Made by a program: the position numbers and the translations under genes. The notes beneath the pieces were generated by a model. The model ran no database searches, had not been told where the DNA came from, and saw only the letters and a list, made by a program, of their open reading frames with translations. Source: Rhea pennata (lineage: Eukaryota; Chordata; Aves; Rheiformes; Rheidae). Taken from it: DNA of 64,000 nucleotides. The stretch covers positions 205,065,876 through 205,129,875 of the forward strand of contig NC_084663.1 of the NCBI RefSeq assembly GCF_028389875.1. Direction: 5' to 3'. Below are positions 18,495 to 32,175 of this stretch, in pieces (position 1 is the first letter of the stretch; each line of letters opens with the position of its first letter).

Positions 18495-20215
18495 GTCTTG
18501 GCCTAGTCTCTTAGGGCTTGATCTGAGGTCTGATAAATGGAACTAAGCCCCAGAATCCCAAATATGAAGTGCCTCGCTAAGCTGCTGAAGTCCAGAAGTA
18601 CGGCATTTTTTAATTTTAAGGGTCCTCAATTTTCTAGACTCACTAGTCTTTGTACTTTCAGACTCTTCTGGTGTTGACAGGGCTGACAACTCAGAATCTA
18701 GACCTGAACAAGCTTCAGGAATTGCAATTTTTCTTTCTATATGCTTCAAAATCTAGCATGCTCAAAACACCTCCAACACACAACTACACGGGGTTCTAAA
18801 CTGTAACATACTACTAACTTAACATATTACTATTTTCTTTTAAAACGTGGTTGGAGAAAGAAGAAGCAATGATACTTGAAGACGATTTTTTGCGTGGTGG
18901 CACAGCTTCATAGGAAAAGGCAAATTATCTTCACTGGCCTCTCCTCCTGGAACGATCTATGTCTGCTGGTCCATGAGAGTTGACTTTCTGCCTTACGAGG
19001 AAAAACAGTGAATCTTTCCCACTTCCTCCACAAGTGTTGTAGCCACCAAACTGCTTTTAAGTGGATGCAGTTCTATCACCTACTCCTATTGCTTTACAGC
19101 GTTTTTTTTAAAAAAAAACATGGATTCCTATATTTAGAGATGTGAGGCCAAAGACACTTTTTCTGAAGGACATATCCCTGCAGCTCTGAGAGGTAGGATT
19201 CAACATATATTCCTTTTTTCAACGTTTCCTATAAGCTAGTCCTAGATAGCTGCACCTTAACACATCGACTTAAAATAGTTCCCTGTTAGTGCTCTGGCAT
19301 CTCTAGATTTATCCTGAGGTTCCAGTAATGCCTATGCACTGTATAGGAAGTTGGTGCACCTACATCGACCCTAAAAATGGAGCCATGAGCCATCTATCGA
19401 ATACAACCCTTAGTTTCAGATGTTAAGAGATTAAGGTAACATTAAAGATGGTAAAGAGGACAGAAGCAGTAATAGAAAAACAGGTGAGCAGTATCATTTG
19501 CCCCATTAACATGCCCTTGGTAAAGGAAAATTTTATTTTTTCCCCACTGGCTTCTCCTTGGATGATCAATGCTCATTTGGAATTTTATCACTGTCCTTTT
19601 TAGAGGATAATTTATGGAGGCAAGGTAATAACCTTAGATTTACATAGAGCTAATTTCTTTCTTTGTGAGGGGGGGTTCTGCAAGATGTGAGCAATTAAGC
19701 TGCTGTGGGAGGATACAAGAAAACATGATTAATGGATTAAAGGGACATCATCCAAGGGAAATGGGTATAATACCAAGGAAGATAATGCTCCATTTCATAA
19801 TAGTTATGCAAATATACCAAATGTTGGAGAATTCAATTAGTATTTGACAAATGGATTTTCTGTGATGCAGAGTAAACATGTACTGGGAAAAAAAATAAAG
19901 CTGTATTGCACATTATTTACCAGCTTCTTCTGGAACAGGCTGGGTGGGCTGGTCAGGCATCCCATTCCCCTGCAGATGGCAAAGAATAGCAAGCCATGAA
20001 TCAGTGCCAGACAATGATATTGTTTGGATGAAAGAGGCTAAATTTTATACACAACATCAATGTTAAATTTTATATGCAGAATGCCAGTCAGCACTTGTCA
20101 CCATGCTTAAATCTGCTGCTCAGTCCTGCCATAAGCTAAATTTTATCCCATATAAATGAAAAGTGGTTTAGGAATAAAGGAGGAATAAAGGATAGAATTA
20201 TTCAACTTGAACATC

Positions 20216-20233
20216 TTTTTTTTTTTTTTTTTT
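20216..20233. repeat. Poly(T) run
   Basis: Run of 18 T, no recognised element attached. Confidence 0.85.
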
Positions 20234-20339
20234 AACTTCTTTTCTGACCTATAAAAGCAACATTTATGTAAAAACAACCATCAGAGGTAAGAATGGGATG
20301 TCTGAGCTAGTGGAAGACATAGTGCTGGGGCTCAGAAAA

Positions 20340-20405
20340 CTTGTGCCTCAGTTCCCCAACTATAAAATGAGGTTAATACCAACAATATATAAGGATAATG
20401 ACTCA
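20340..20405 (+). mobile_element. MIR/CORE-SINE-like fragment
   Basis: TGTGCCTCAGTTCCCCAACT followed by ATAAAATGAGGTTAATA closely resembles the well-known MIR segment (cctcagttt-ccccatctgtaaaatg). Short and diverged; called by eye. Confidence 0.55.
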
Positions 20406-21688
20406 TTCAGATACTGTAAGCATGAGAGATAGAACTACCTACATTCAAAGAATACAGAAACTGTGTGTTTGTTTGTTAGCTTCCGTACCAAATATGTATT
20501 TTAATCCCTGTCCTAAAACACACAGCTCCCTTACTGAAGATTTAACAAGAGGTTTTGCTCTGACAAACCTGAATCCGGGGAAGTATGACATTGCGAAGCA
20601 TACTGAGGAGTGTCTGACTGTGCAGACTGGGCTCTGAGCTAACGAAGTGTGGCAAGAGATATGGAACTACGTTGTAAATGTGAAACTCAAGTTTTTCTCT
20701 TAGTTACAGATGTAGTGTGGCTGTGTGTCAGGACTGTGCCTGTATGTTCAGCCAGTGCCCTTAAGTCATGAATTGCCTAGGTGGTCCAGGAACTCCCCAG
20801 TTAGTCATCTGCATCGACTTGAGACAAAGTGGTTGACTAGACCCCTAGCCACCTTATCAATAAAAATTTTGGCTGTTACAGAAGCTCTTCCAGTGGGAAT
20901 TTTGAACAGTAGCTCCTGCTCTGCCCAGACCAAATTATATGCTTAAATGTGTTAACTAACATCCTGGTTAGAGAGTCTGGCCCAGAGACTCCCTTAGGTG
21001 GTTCTTGCCGTAGAACTGACCACACTCGACATAGATATTTGCAAATAGGCAGTAGAAACTGTTCCTGCAAACACAGAAACAGTCATGTTTCAATGTAGGA
21101 CATTCTTTTGTACGTACTTAAGACAGTATGTGGCTGTGGATTGTACTTGTGCTTCAGAGGTCATGTAGGACCATAGGCCACTTGGATTGTAAGAACTGAG
21201 TGAAACAGTCATTCAAGATATCTCATATGACCCAGCTAAAGACACCATTGCAAGGAACTCCTTGTAATGGAAACTGTTGTCACCATCTGGACAGCAAAGA
21301 ACTGTCCTGTCTGAGAGACTTGATTTCCCATTCTTGCATTACCCTATGCCAGAATCTCAGCAAATTTGTTCTTTTTAACAAACACTACCTATGAATGTCT
21401 CTACAGAAAGGGTTATTGGGCTTTTAGGGCATTCCACTCCTTGAAATCAGGATGAGCTCTAGAGACATTCATTCAGTGCCTAGATAAGAAGTTAGGAAGA
21501 ACTTAAGAAAGTGATCTTAAAAATCCTATGCTCCTAAGGACACTCATCCTTGGAGATGCACGCTCCTGCCTGAATTGGAAGCACTCAAAATTGAGACTTC
21601 TGTGCATCACTCCGATTCATAAGAGTAAGTGCCCACTCCATAATGACAAAAATCCACTGAGATGAAACCTAGATGATTAGGTGAACTA

Positions 21689-21753
21689 TACACATACACA
21701 TATCATACAAGTATGATATATACATATTATATATATATATATACACACACACA
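21689..21753. repeat. AT/AC-rich dinucleotide tract
   Basis: Irregular CATA/GATATA units pass into (AT)n and then (AC)n. Confidence 0.85.
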
Positions 21754-21830
21754 CTTTTTTCCATTATAATGCTTGGCAGCCAATTTATTCAGTTTAAAAG
21801 TGATGCTGCTCTTGCTTCAGTGCTGTTGTC

Positions 21831-21885
21831 TGGTAGTTAAAGCAGTCACTCAGGAAGCTGGAGATCTAGGTTAGATACTTAGCCT
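21831..21885 (+). mobile_element. MIR 5'-region-like fragment
   Basis: TGGTAGTTAAAGCAGTCACT, then CAGGAAGCTGGAGATCTAGG and TTAGAT, match the layout of the tRNA-derived head and core of MIR-type SINEs (tggttagagcac ... ggagacctgggttc). Diverged; called by eye. Confidence 0.45.
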
Positions 21886-23344
21886 GGAAATGCTCTATCT
21901 AGGAAGGTCTGTTTGGGGCATGCCCTTTGCCAACTGGGCTGCTGTGCCTCCAGAAAGGTCAGATGTTAGACTGGAAAGAGAGCAGATAAGGAGGTGCCCA
22001 CCTCTGGAGACACAGAGGAAAAAAACTTGGAGGCCAGGAAAAGGCTGTGTTCTTCTCTGCTCTTTTCTAGCCTGTTAATGCATCTTGCATCAAGCAATCA
22101 TGAGATGAATGTTCAAAGATAATTAGGGAAACAGAACCCCAGTTTAGATTTGTTTTTTAAACATATCATTTCTCTAGAAAAATAAGCAATGGTCAGTTAG
22201 GTCGCTACACTTGGGAAGGCTCCACAGTGTGCATTCTGAGCGGTCAGAAGCTTGGAAGTTGAGAAGAAGGCTTTTCACATCAGCCAGCTCTCAACCCTTT
22301 GTGTGGTATTCTGGGCTAACCTGGGAAGTATTTTATTATTTTTATTGAGAATATGGACCTTACATATGTAATTTCAATTCTTTGATTCATCCCACTGAGA
22401 TGAGACTTTGTGATGCCTCTCAGAAGCACTCTGGATTACATCCTTAAATGTATATTTTTCCCTTTGCTTTTGACTGTCAGGGAAAGATATGAGCCTTATT
22501 TCACATTTGCAGGCTGTATGTTCATTCGTTTTGGTTCACTGTGGTCAAGCTACAAGCTCTTAAAAAATCCTTATCTCTTGTACTAAACCATTCACTTAAA
22601 TCAGACATAATAAATTTTAATAAACATTGATATTTCCCTGAGAGTTTATGATATCTTTTAACAACCAATTTTGCTGTGATCTTAGAGTTATTTCCTCTAA
22701 TAGATGCCTTCCCTGTTGCCAAGGCTGATTCTGTCTCAAAATGTATTAATCTAACCCACATGTACACTTCAGTTAAATGTTTCTTAGCAGACATCTACCA
22801 CTGGAATCAAGTGCTGAACACCACAGAATATTTTTTTTTAATTGGACGTAAAATTCATAGTTCTTGTATCATATCATTCCTTGCTATACAGTACTTCCAA
22901 TTAGATTAAATGAGCTCATTTTCAGGACAAGTTGGCCAAACCAATGCTGTTGCTAACTTATGGAGGCTACAGAAAAAGTCACTTTCCTATTTTCTTTCCT
23001 AATTTTCTTATTCTAGACAATCTTTTTTAATTCTTTCCCAATCCTATTCTCTTTCTGAATTTCTTTCCTAAATTAGGTCTTTCTGGAAAGTACTATTGTT
23101 TCTTTTTCTTTTAGTGCATGATTATACAAAAGCATAATTTTGGAAATAAAATGTTTGTCCAGTATATAGCTTGCAATGATTGCTACAATATCTCTGTATT
23201 TTATTTCTTAAATATAAATGTATAGCATATTCTTATATCTCATTGATAAAAACAAGGTTTTATCAAGGGTTGCTGTTGCAAACCAAGGGTTACATGATGA
23301 CTGGGGAACTAATAGCAAAGTAGCTATCAATACATGAATCACAA

Positions 23345-23388
23345 TCCAGCTTGAGATTCTGCTTGATCCAGCCTGAGATTGTGCTTTG
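23345..23388. repeat. 22-bp tandem duplication
   Basis: Two adjacent 22-bp units beginning TCCAGC-TGAGATT (23345-23366 and 23367-23388) with four differences. Confidence 0.75.
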
Positions 23389-23470
23389 CAGTTAGTGCCT
23401 AAGCTACTCTAGCTATATAGCCTGCTAAAATCTAGTGTAAAGACATTCTTGGTTAATAGAGAACTAGCTT

Positions 23471-23473
<3 letters not shown>

Positions 23474-23504
<31 letters not shown>
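23474..23504. repeat. Poly(T) run of 31
   Basis: Uninterrupted T run, possibly the reverse complement of an old retroposon tail. No element is recognised beside it. Confidence 0.9.
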
Positions 23505-24140
23505 CCCTGGAAAATTATTTCATTGGACACAGTCATGCTAGCTAAGCTAGGAGGGGAAGCATCCAGCATACTGCCTGATGTACTTGATCTTGTGAGCTAA
23601 ACAGTCCTGAGCTGGTCCACACTGGACTCTAAGTACTGTGGACCTAAGTCAAGAGATCACGGTCGAACTTCTGGGAAGGCTAGGGCATAGGAAACAAAAC
23701 AGATGAAGGACTTGATCTGGCCTTTTCATCACTGCAGTGCTGACAGAGCAGATAAGGAAGCCGACTGGAAAGTTATTAGCCAAAGATGCAATGCAAAATG
23801 TCAGTGTTAAGACATGGGTGAAAAGAGTGTTATTCAGAAAGGAAAGGGAGATCCAAACACTTGAGACAGTGATGCACAGGGAAGGGTTCTTTCTAAAAAG
23901 GAGATACAATTTTATGTGGTACCTTTCTATCTCCTACTCTGCATCTCATGTCCATGAATACGGGACAAAAAAGACTTTCCGACTGCGACAGTGGAGTTGC
24001 AGTTCGATGGGACGGCTGCTGCTGGGGCGGGCAGCCCTGCTTGCCCCCTCTCCCCCGCGCTGCGCTGCATGGCCTCCTGCCCTCCTTTCCCTCAGCTGAT
24101 TTGCTTAGGTAGGGCACTTGTCCTAGCAGGATTGCTTTCT

Positions 24141-24196
24141 GCAGCTGCAAAATGGGAATAATACATCCATTTTTTGTAAAATGCATTGAGAACTAC
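24141..24196 (+). mobile_element. MIR/CORE-SINE-like fragment
   Basis: GCAGCTGCAAAATGGGAATA with a following TTTTGTAAAATGCATTGAGAA resembles the MIR 3' core (ctgtaaaatgggaataat ... gtaaagtgctttgaga). Called by eye. Confidence 0.5.
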
Positions 24197-24979
24197 CAAC
24201 ATGAACCTCAGAAGAGGACTGTAAAGCATTGCCTTTTTGCTTGCCTTTGCTTGTTTTCTGACAGTTTCACAATGTAAGAATGTTGTGTCCCCGGCCATGA
24301 TCATTTCATGAATTGTTAGTTCTGAGTTATTAAGTACTTAAAAAGTTATGTGCTGTTTGTATTGGATAGACATACAGTAAGGCTTTCATGCCTGATATCC
24401 TTGCTACTCCTTACTAAGATGTTTCTCACCTATATACAGAAATAATGAGACAGAAAATTTTTAAAAGGATGGTATGAAACTACAGGTCACTTCTGTCAAT
24501 AATTATTCCACCTATCTGTCCACATTTTTATTTGGGTATATTTTATTTTCTCTCACTGCATATATAGCAACAAATTATTTAGCAGAATCAAAGCTGCTTG
24601 TTTTAAACTCACAGTGCTTTCTTTTGATCTAAACAGAAACAAGCAGCATAGTGGAAGAATATATGCACATTATGCACTTGGTAGTGTTTTGGTGGTAATT
24701 TATTGATACACATCCAGGTACTTTCCCAGTATAATAGACTAGTATCCCTTTTCTAATGAAAATAGTCACGGGAAAATTGCTGGAGGTGCTATAATGAAAG
24801 CCAATATATTGTGATATGTCTTTAGCAGAGTGGGTTAAGCATGAGTGCCTTGTGCATTAACTGTTTCTTTCACCTGTACAGCATGAATTTGGCAGCAGTA
24901 AGAAAGTATTGGCATTTTGAATAGCAAAGAGTCAACATTAACTAAATATCCTTGCAGCATTCCCCTGAGAGAAGAGAAC

Positions 24980-25175
24980 ATCATTAACCTCTTTCACAGG
25001 TGGGGAAACAACAGCAGATTAGCATTGTAACTCCATTGATTTCTGCAGAGTTACTCCAGAATTACACCAGTAGAAATGAGATTAACATTAGTCCCCCAAA
25101 GATTAAGCAATTTTATTCATGGTTGTATGGTCACATAGCTACACACTCAGGATTAAAACTCAAGACATCCATGTT
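24980..25175 (-). mobile_element. MIR-like fragment with a palindromic insert
   Basis: On the plus strand, CTTTCACAGGTGGGGAAAC and, further on, GGTCACATAGCTACACACTC and AAAACTCAAGACATCC match the reverse-oriented MIR core. Between them (about 25020-25100) lies a different segment with inverted GTAACTC (25027-25033) and GAGTTAC (25048-25054), followed by TTACACCAGTAGAAATGAGA. That reads like an old sauropsid palindromic repeat. Called by eye. Confidence 0.45.
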
Positions 25176-26809
25176 TCCTTTTCTGTTATAGTAAGACTTT
25201 CTACTGAAATAGCATCTTTATACTTTTAGCTGGAATAATTTAATTAAAAAAACCCCAACAGATTCTTATATTATTTCTCCACGTCTGTCTAGAAATAATT
25301 GCCCTGTGTCTAGAAAGGTCTGCATCCTATGGAAATAAATGAAGAAAAAAAAATATTTTTTTGATGAAATAACTTGACCAGAAATGTGACTATTTTTCTG
25401 GGTAAATTTAACAGTAACAAAGAATAATGGGCTTCCAAGACTGCCAGTGAGCAACGAATGTGAGTTAAAAGCCTTTTTATATGCAAATACTTTGTGTTGG
25501 ATTGTGTTTGGATTTTTTTTGTTTTGAAAGCAAAAACACAATAGGACATTGGTTATTTCAATTTACATATGAATATCCAGAATTCCCTTTCTACATACAG
25601 TAATTCCACAGCCCTGGTGGTATCTGAGAGTGTTTAAGGTCTGAGGTAAAGTGGGAGTGTGCAAGTTGACTTCTCCGCACTGAGCACTCTGCACAAATGA
25701 GGGGTCTACAGTATTTTGGCAAAAATAGAATCTCTTTTTGCAAGATATCTCATCTTCCCCAAGTAAGTGGTGTCAACAGCATTATTTCTGAAGCAGGACA
25801 TCTTGAAAACACTTACAAATATAACTACCGTGTCTCCCAGTTACTTTATTCCTAATGCATCCGTTATAAAAGTGCTTTGCTGTCAGTTATGATATATTCA
25901 CGGCAAGCCTGTGAACTAGAGCTGAAATTCAGCCTTCCATCAGTACAGAGCTGAATACGTGAGCCTCACTCCAAGCAAGGCCAAGCCCCGCTCACGAACA
26001 TCCTTGTTCTGAGCAGCACCAGCCAGTGCCCTCCGCATTGCACCCTAAGAGCTGAAATTCCTTCCTGAAATCAGGTAAGAAGATAACTGCAAGAAAATCT
26101 TTAGTATTCCAGACAAAATAAGACTGGACCTGCAAACTGAAAAACTCCTTTCTGGGTCAGAGACCAAAGGAAAGGTGAATTTTATGAACCAACTCAGTGA
26201 TAGCAGTTACGCTGCACAGATGCAAATTCATATGGGATCTGCTCTGCACTGCTGAAACTTAGAGCTAATAATCCATTGGGTTTGATACTCTCATCACACT
26301 CAGAAGGCCCCCCTAATACACATTTCTCAATAAAACAAACAGCCCAGCGAATCATAATATTTTAAGTATTTAAAATTTGAAAATCTAAATGGGAAATAAA
26401 ACATTTCTTCTGAAATTGTTTCTCACATTGAACTCCTTGCAGCAGCAAGTTCTACAAGAAAGTCAATCACGTAAAATTGACTGCAAGGCAAACTTTGAGT
26501 TAGAAAATTAAAATCATTCATATTTTAACAGACCTCTAGAGATTACAGTTCATTTCCAGAAATTTGCAGCGTTAAGAATCAGAGGCAGCATTCTTAAAAC
26601 TATATATTGATTATTTATAGTACCTTATCTAAGCAACCATTACTGTATAGTAGTCAAAGAAGTATTCACTAATAATTAATATTTGAAACTTCAATTTGTG
26701 AAATGGCTTTATGAAAATGTTTATTACTGTTTCATTATTTCAAATTTCCATGAGTTCTGCTTTTATTTCTCTGTCAGGGATGCTTTTTCCTAATACAACT
26801 TATCCTCTG

Positions 26810-26859
26810 TTTTTTTGTTTGTTTGTTTGTTTGTTTTTTGGGTTTTTGGGTTTTTTTTG
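26810..26859. repeat. (TTTG)n / TTTTTGGG tract
   Basis: GTTT units followed by GGGTTTTT units. Confidence 0.9.
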
Positions 26860-27935
26860 TCTCACACAGTCACTTTCGAACACATGAGAGGCAGATAAAT
26901 CTAACAGATTTTCTATGGAAAACTTTTACTTTAATGATACTAATAACAACCTGGCTATAGAATAAATCAGAGAGCCTTTGGATTCCCTGGACTAGACAAA
27001 TAGCCAGGAGCATGGATTCCAATTCATTGCCTGATGTTGGCTTATTTAAGATAAGGCATATTCACTTTTACTTTCAATTCATTGTACTGCTAAAAATAAT
27101 TGGTTTTAGGTTCTAAAAGCTGTAAGTCATTCTCCTGAGGGAAAATCTATGATTTATGTATGGATCTGTATTTTTATGTGGTGGGGATGTGGCACGTCCC
27201 ATTCCCTCCCTTCTCCCATTTTCTCCCACACAAGCCCTTGGAGCCAGTAACCTAGACTGGCTGACGGATTGGAAAACTATTTGTTTTCATGGTTAATGTG
27301 CCACCAGATTGGCCAGAGTACTCAATTTACCCTGAGGTTACATTCACCCACATCTAAAGCACTCAGCCTCCTGTTAAGCTTGTTTCCTAGTGCAGGCTTG
27401 TCCTAATATAATCTGGCAAATGAGTCTGGGATACAACAGAATCAGGCTCCTGCTTAACTAAGTGTATGAGGCTTTGATTCATTCAGAACAGAGCTCTCAG
27501 CTTTCCTTGGGGTTTTCAAAAGCATGGAGAGGGAGCTGCAGAAAACGCATGTTGTCGAGGTTAGCAAAAATACCTACAGGATTTATCTTATGTTTTCCTT
27601 ACAAAATGCAATGTAAAATGCTGGAAGGCAGCAATTTGCATAGCTACTGCAATAGCGGTTGAATGAATGTACATAGTGTTATCACACACATATTTTGCAA
27701 ATGTAGTCCTAATTTCCTAAATTTCACCATTTATGCAAGACTTATTTTGATAACAAAAGACGACTGGCAGTCTAAAACACTTTTAGGATAAAGTGAGGCT
27801 TCCAGTTCAGAAACTAGAATTTTCACATCTCCTTTCTCTACAAAGTGCCTCATGGCTGATGTACATGTATAGAGATTACAGCATGCGGGTCCCTGCTCTT
27901 CCATGGATTATTTTCTTCTGCTTGGACAGACCATG

Positions 27936-28010
27936 CAAGGCCTGATCCAGCTCCTGCAGCCATTGGAAACAACTCCAGTTGACTTCAGTGAGATTGGCTC
28001 AGGCCCTTGA
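27936..28010. repeat. Short palindromic relic
   Basis: CAAGGCCTGATCCAGC at one end and GGCTCAGGCCCTTG at the other form imperfect terminal inverted repeats around CCAGTTGACTTCAGTGAGAT. This layout resembles palindromic old repeats abundant in turtles and crocodilians. Family unassigned. Confidence 0.45.
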
Positions 28011-29771
28011 TCTCTCTGAACATATTCCTATTCAACAAGCAGCAGATATTGATATAAGCAGAGAAGGGGAGAGTGAGTGACACAAATCTCTTTCCAGACA
28101 AAGGAGATTCATGGGCCAGTTGGAATTATGGCCCATTTATACTCTTTATAATGAGCTGCATGGTCTTACAATAATTGTGTCTCATGCTTTTCCTAATGCT
28201 CTTAAGGCATTTCATGACCAATTAGCAGCTCAAGCATGTCATCACTAAAGAACATTTTGCAATAAGCAATTAGGCATTGATGCAGGGTGAGCTCTCCATC
28301 ACCACTAAACACACGGTTACACCACCAGCATCCAGGCCAAGCAGGCGGGCTCTGGATTACGCATTTTTTGCAAGCATATTGTCAAGGCTCTCTACTTTGC
28401 TCCCCCTAGCCCCCCGGACATTTTTCATCTCACTCAGGTGAGATTAATAAAATCCTCTGTTACCGTGCTGCATTACCTTTAATTCAAATACTTAGGACAT
28501 GATCTATTATTGAAAATGTCATCTAGAGAAGTAATATCTCTGGATTGGAAGTCCATCCCTAGAATGACTTCATGTATTTCTGAAATCTTTCCCTACAGCT
28601 CTGTAAGACTCTCAAATGCATCCTTCCTGCCTCTTCAGTCTTACTACTCCTTCTATATTTTCCAGTTAATAGTCCTGGACACATCACTACCTTCTCAGGT
28701 CAAGCACAGCATAAGAGGGAGAGAGACCTATCTCGGTTCCTCCTAGCTGTAGTAAAGTCTAGCAGTTAAGTGCCTGGCTCCCATAGCTATTTAGAGTAAC
28801 AGTAATGCTGTTAATGCTCCTTTTATTCCAAAGATAAGGGCTGTTAGATTTAAAATTCAAACTTGCACTTAAAGAGCTTCCTCATCTGGCAAAAGTAGGC
28901 TATCTCCTCTCCATGCGAGAGGTCTGTGGCTTTCCATGCTCAGCTTCTGCCTGGCAACAGTTTGCCTCTTCCTATCTGCAGCAACAGTCTAATACCAGCA
29001 TCTTGCTCTGAGATCCGCACTGGAACTTAGAGTATGATTTATACAGAAAAAAAGGTTCTTGTTCAAAGATTAAACTCCTTTAGATGTCTGACATTGGACC
29101 TCTATACTGCCACCATCACACAGGATGTAACTTTTCAGTAGTTTAAGCAAGGCATGTTTTGGTTTTGCACAACGGCACACAGTCTATTATTAACCTTTTG
29201 CGGGAGAGACGTGGCGGTTTCCCCACTGTTACGCCAGACAATATAGTTTGATTGCTTCTGCCTCCTGTCAAATCTCCAACTGTAAACGCATGATACGAAA
29301 CGAAGAGCAGAAAAACAGCCAGAAAGATCTGCTAAAGCAGATAAAACAATATTGGGTAATTAAGGTTTGGAATCTATATGTGAAACAAAACAAACTCACT
29401 GTTTGGCTAGTTTGATTGGCACTGCAAGATTACTGATCACACTAACTGTGAGAAAGCTGGAGGAGAAAATTCATCTTAAACTAGGAAAGATCAAAACTAC
29501 AGGGAAATATTTAATTTATTTAAAGGTTTTATAGAAAGGTTTTTCCTCCACGCAGAAACAGGAATAGAAAATGTTTTTGCAGCAGCAGCAGCTATAGCAG
29601 CAAGTTAAATGGTGAGAAGCCATCTGATCTTTTTGCTAATATGTACTGCATTTTTCCTATGTGCTCAGACCTGTGGCAAATGTAGCAGTAAAGGAGAATG
29701 AATACCACTGTTAGAATAAACTCACAGCAATAATAAAACATGAAGAATTCCTTCCATGCTTGCTACATTTA

Positions 29772-29779
<8 letters not shown>

Positions 29780-29806
<27 letters not shown>
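29780..29806. repeat. Poly(A) run of 27
   Basis: A run preceded by TTTATATATATT. No retroposed gene recognised beside it. Confidence 0.9.
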
Positions 29807-32139
29807 GTGAAGAGCTCCCTCTTTCCCCTTACTGAAAAAAAAATGGAGTAATGCTCAGCAGAGCAGTGCTGAATCGTGAATTACTACTATGAATGCTGTA
29901 TCGTTCGGCTTCAGGAGGCTCCAGCCACGGCTCCTGGAGCACAGCCTGCTTTGCACAGGAAGGCACCAGCATCCACAGAGCAGAATGAAGCTCGCTGTTA
30001 GGTATCTGCTCCACAACTCCTGCTCTTTTGCATGTCTTGCAGAGATTACATTTGCTCATGGCACCCTTCAGCTTTGCAAAGTGTTAGTCTCTCCTGCATC
30101 CAGCTGCATCTCTTTGCCTACCAAAGAGAGTCATGAATTCCGGAGTCTTTAATTGCATATTTACAAAGTAATGATCTCTCTCCTTTGGAGAAGGAATCCA
30201 GCCTGCATGCAACTGTTAAGTTACACCCATAGTTCTGCAGCATATGCAGTGTATGTAAGGAAAGGGTGTACCGTAGATGCACAAATTCCCATTGGCTTTA
30301 AATGGGATATATGAACAATATAAAAAACAAAATGTCATTTGAAAAGATCAAGGAAAAAATAGAATGAAACGATTCCAGAACATTGTTTCTTCTTCCCCCT
30401 AATTACGTCTTCTCTTGTACACACAGTTATCTACTCTCTTTTCTAAATGAGGAATATATTCATGCAGTGCTAGCCTCACCCAAACTAAAAATATTCTAAC
30501 TTTATTTCCCAAAGTGAAGGTGTCAGTTGAACCAACTCATCAACTGGAAATTGCTGTACCTGTGCCAACCCAAGCCTTCCATACTGTCAAGTGAATGATG
30601 CACATCCTGACAAGCTTGACAAAACAGACCATTTCACAGTTGTGAGCTTCAGCATGACTGAGCCAATGTATGTTTTCAGGAGGTATGTTTTTTTTCCTAA
30701 AAAGCTACTACTGCTTCACCTCCCCTTTGCTACCCAACAAACATTAGGTGCTCTCTACCTTCTTTCCTTCAGCACGAAGAGAAAGACTGTAGTAATTATT
30801 TCTAAATAATGATTGCCACCAGAGGAAGACATATTAATAGGAGCAGTGGTCTTGTGACTAATGTACTGCTAGGAGATCAGGTTCAAGACTAAGCTCTGTG
30901 AGGCTGCTGGGTGGTCCTGATACATCAGTTGGACTTCCCAGCTTCCTGCTAAGGCGCCTGGGTGAGAACGCAGTCCACAACAACATGGCCTAGCTGCTTC
31001 CTTCTTCTGAAAGATTTGAACTCATTTTCCTGTGACCCAGCTGTAATGACCAGATCACAGAATATTCTGAATGTGTGTCTTTAGCCACCTTGGAATAAAC
31101 AATATTCGAGGGGGACCGGAGAGAGTATGGCTCTGCAACAGAGTGAGTAAAGTAGACATCAGGAGAGGGGAAGAAGCTTCCAGTCTGATCTCCGAAGAAT
31201 ATTGGAGTACTTAATTTACTAAGATCCTGGTTGAAAATTGAAGATGAATGCTAGACAGGCAGTGACACAGTCTTAAATTTGGTCATAACACTACTTGGGG
31301 CCAAACTGCTCTGGTACGGGAGCATCCTACTCTCCTACTCGCTTCTCTGATGTGCATCATGATCCTCAACAACATCAAACTCGAATCAGTGCAATACTCC
31401 AGGCTAATTCACACTTTAATAGGATTAAATACAACCGCACATATATAGCGTAGCAGAGGAGTACATGCCCCTACCTAGAGACAGACAACTGTCTGCTCCT
31501 TGAATGCACAGAATGCTGTTTAATCTTTTAAATTTGCCCCTGCTACATTACTGGGCAGTAAGGTCAGGATATGGCAAGTCTCAGTAGACCTTTAAGATGA
31601 AGTGCAAACTATTTCCAATTGTATTGGTTTTGGTAATGGTCTTGACAGGGGTATTTTGAATTGCAATACTTAGCAAAAAATGATTGATTCAATTCTCAGA
31701 AATTAGCACAAGATTCCCATTGGTTTCAGAGGCTCAGAAAAGTTACACACTGCACAGAAGCAGTTTTTGAGAAACAGTTATAAAATAGCACAGTTACACT
31801 TTTATATCGAAACAATTTCCTTTGGAAAGTGCCATCTCCACAAAAGTGGGGTTTTTTATTATTTATTTATTTTAATGAAACACTATAAATTCAGAACAAT
31901 TCCTATTAGGAAATAGTGAAAATCTTCCTCTTTCATTATTTTCAGAATGAGAAATGTTGATATTTAATTTCAATACTGTTTGTCTTTAGAGATGATGCTC
32001 ATATAAAAAAATAAATTGAAACAAAATATTTGGAAAATATTGAAATAAGACATCTGACCTGATCTAAAATTAGTTTCTTTTATTTTATTTTATTAGTATT
32101 CTTTTTATTTTTAACAAAGACAAATATTGACCCCAAACT

Positions 32140-32175
32140 CCCCCCCCCCAAAAAAAAAAAAAAAAAAAAAAAAAA
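32140..32175. repeat. Poly(C)-poly(A) run
   Basis: Ten C followed directly by 26 A. Confidence 0.9.

Noticed and set aside
23737-24099. 120-codon plus-strand frame
   Set aside because: Crosses an AT-rich part and a GC patch with no domain. Its end overlaps the MIR-like region. No support.
30841-30920. Possible MIR-type SINE head (GCAGTGGTCTTGTGACTAAT)
   Set aside because: Similarity is too weak by eye to call. A repeat-library search would decide.
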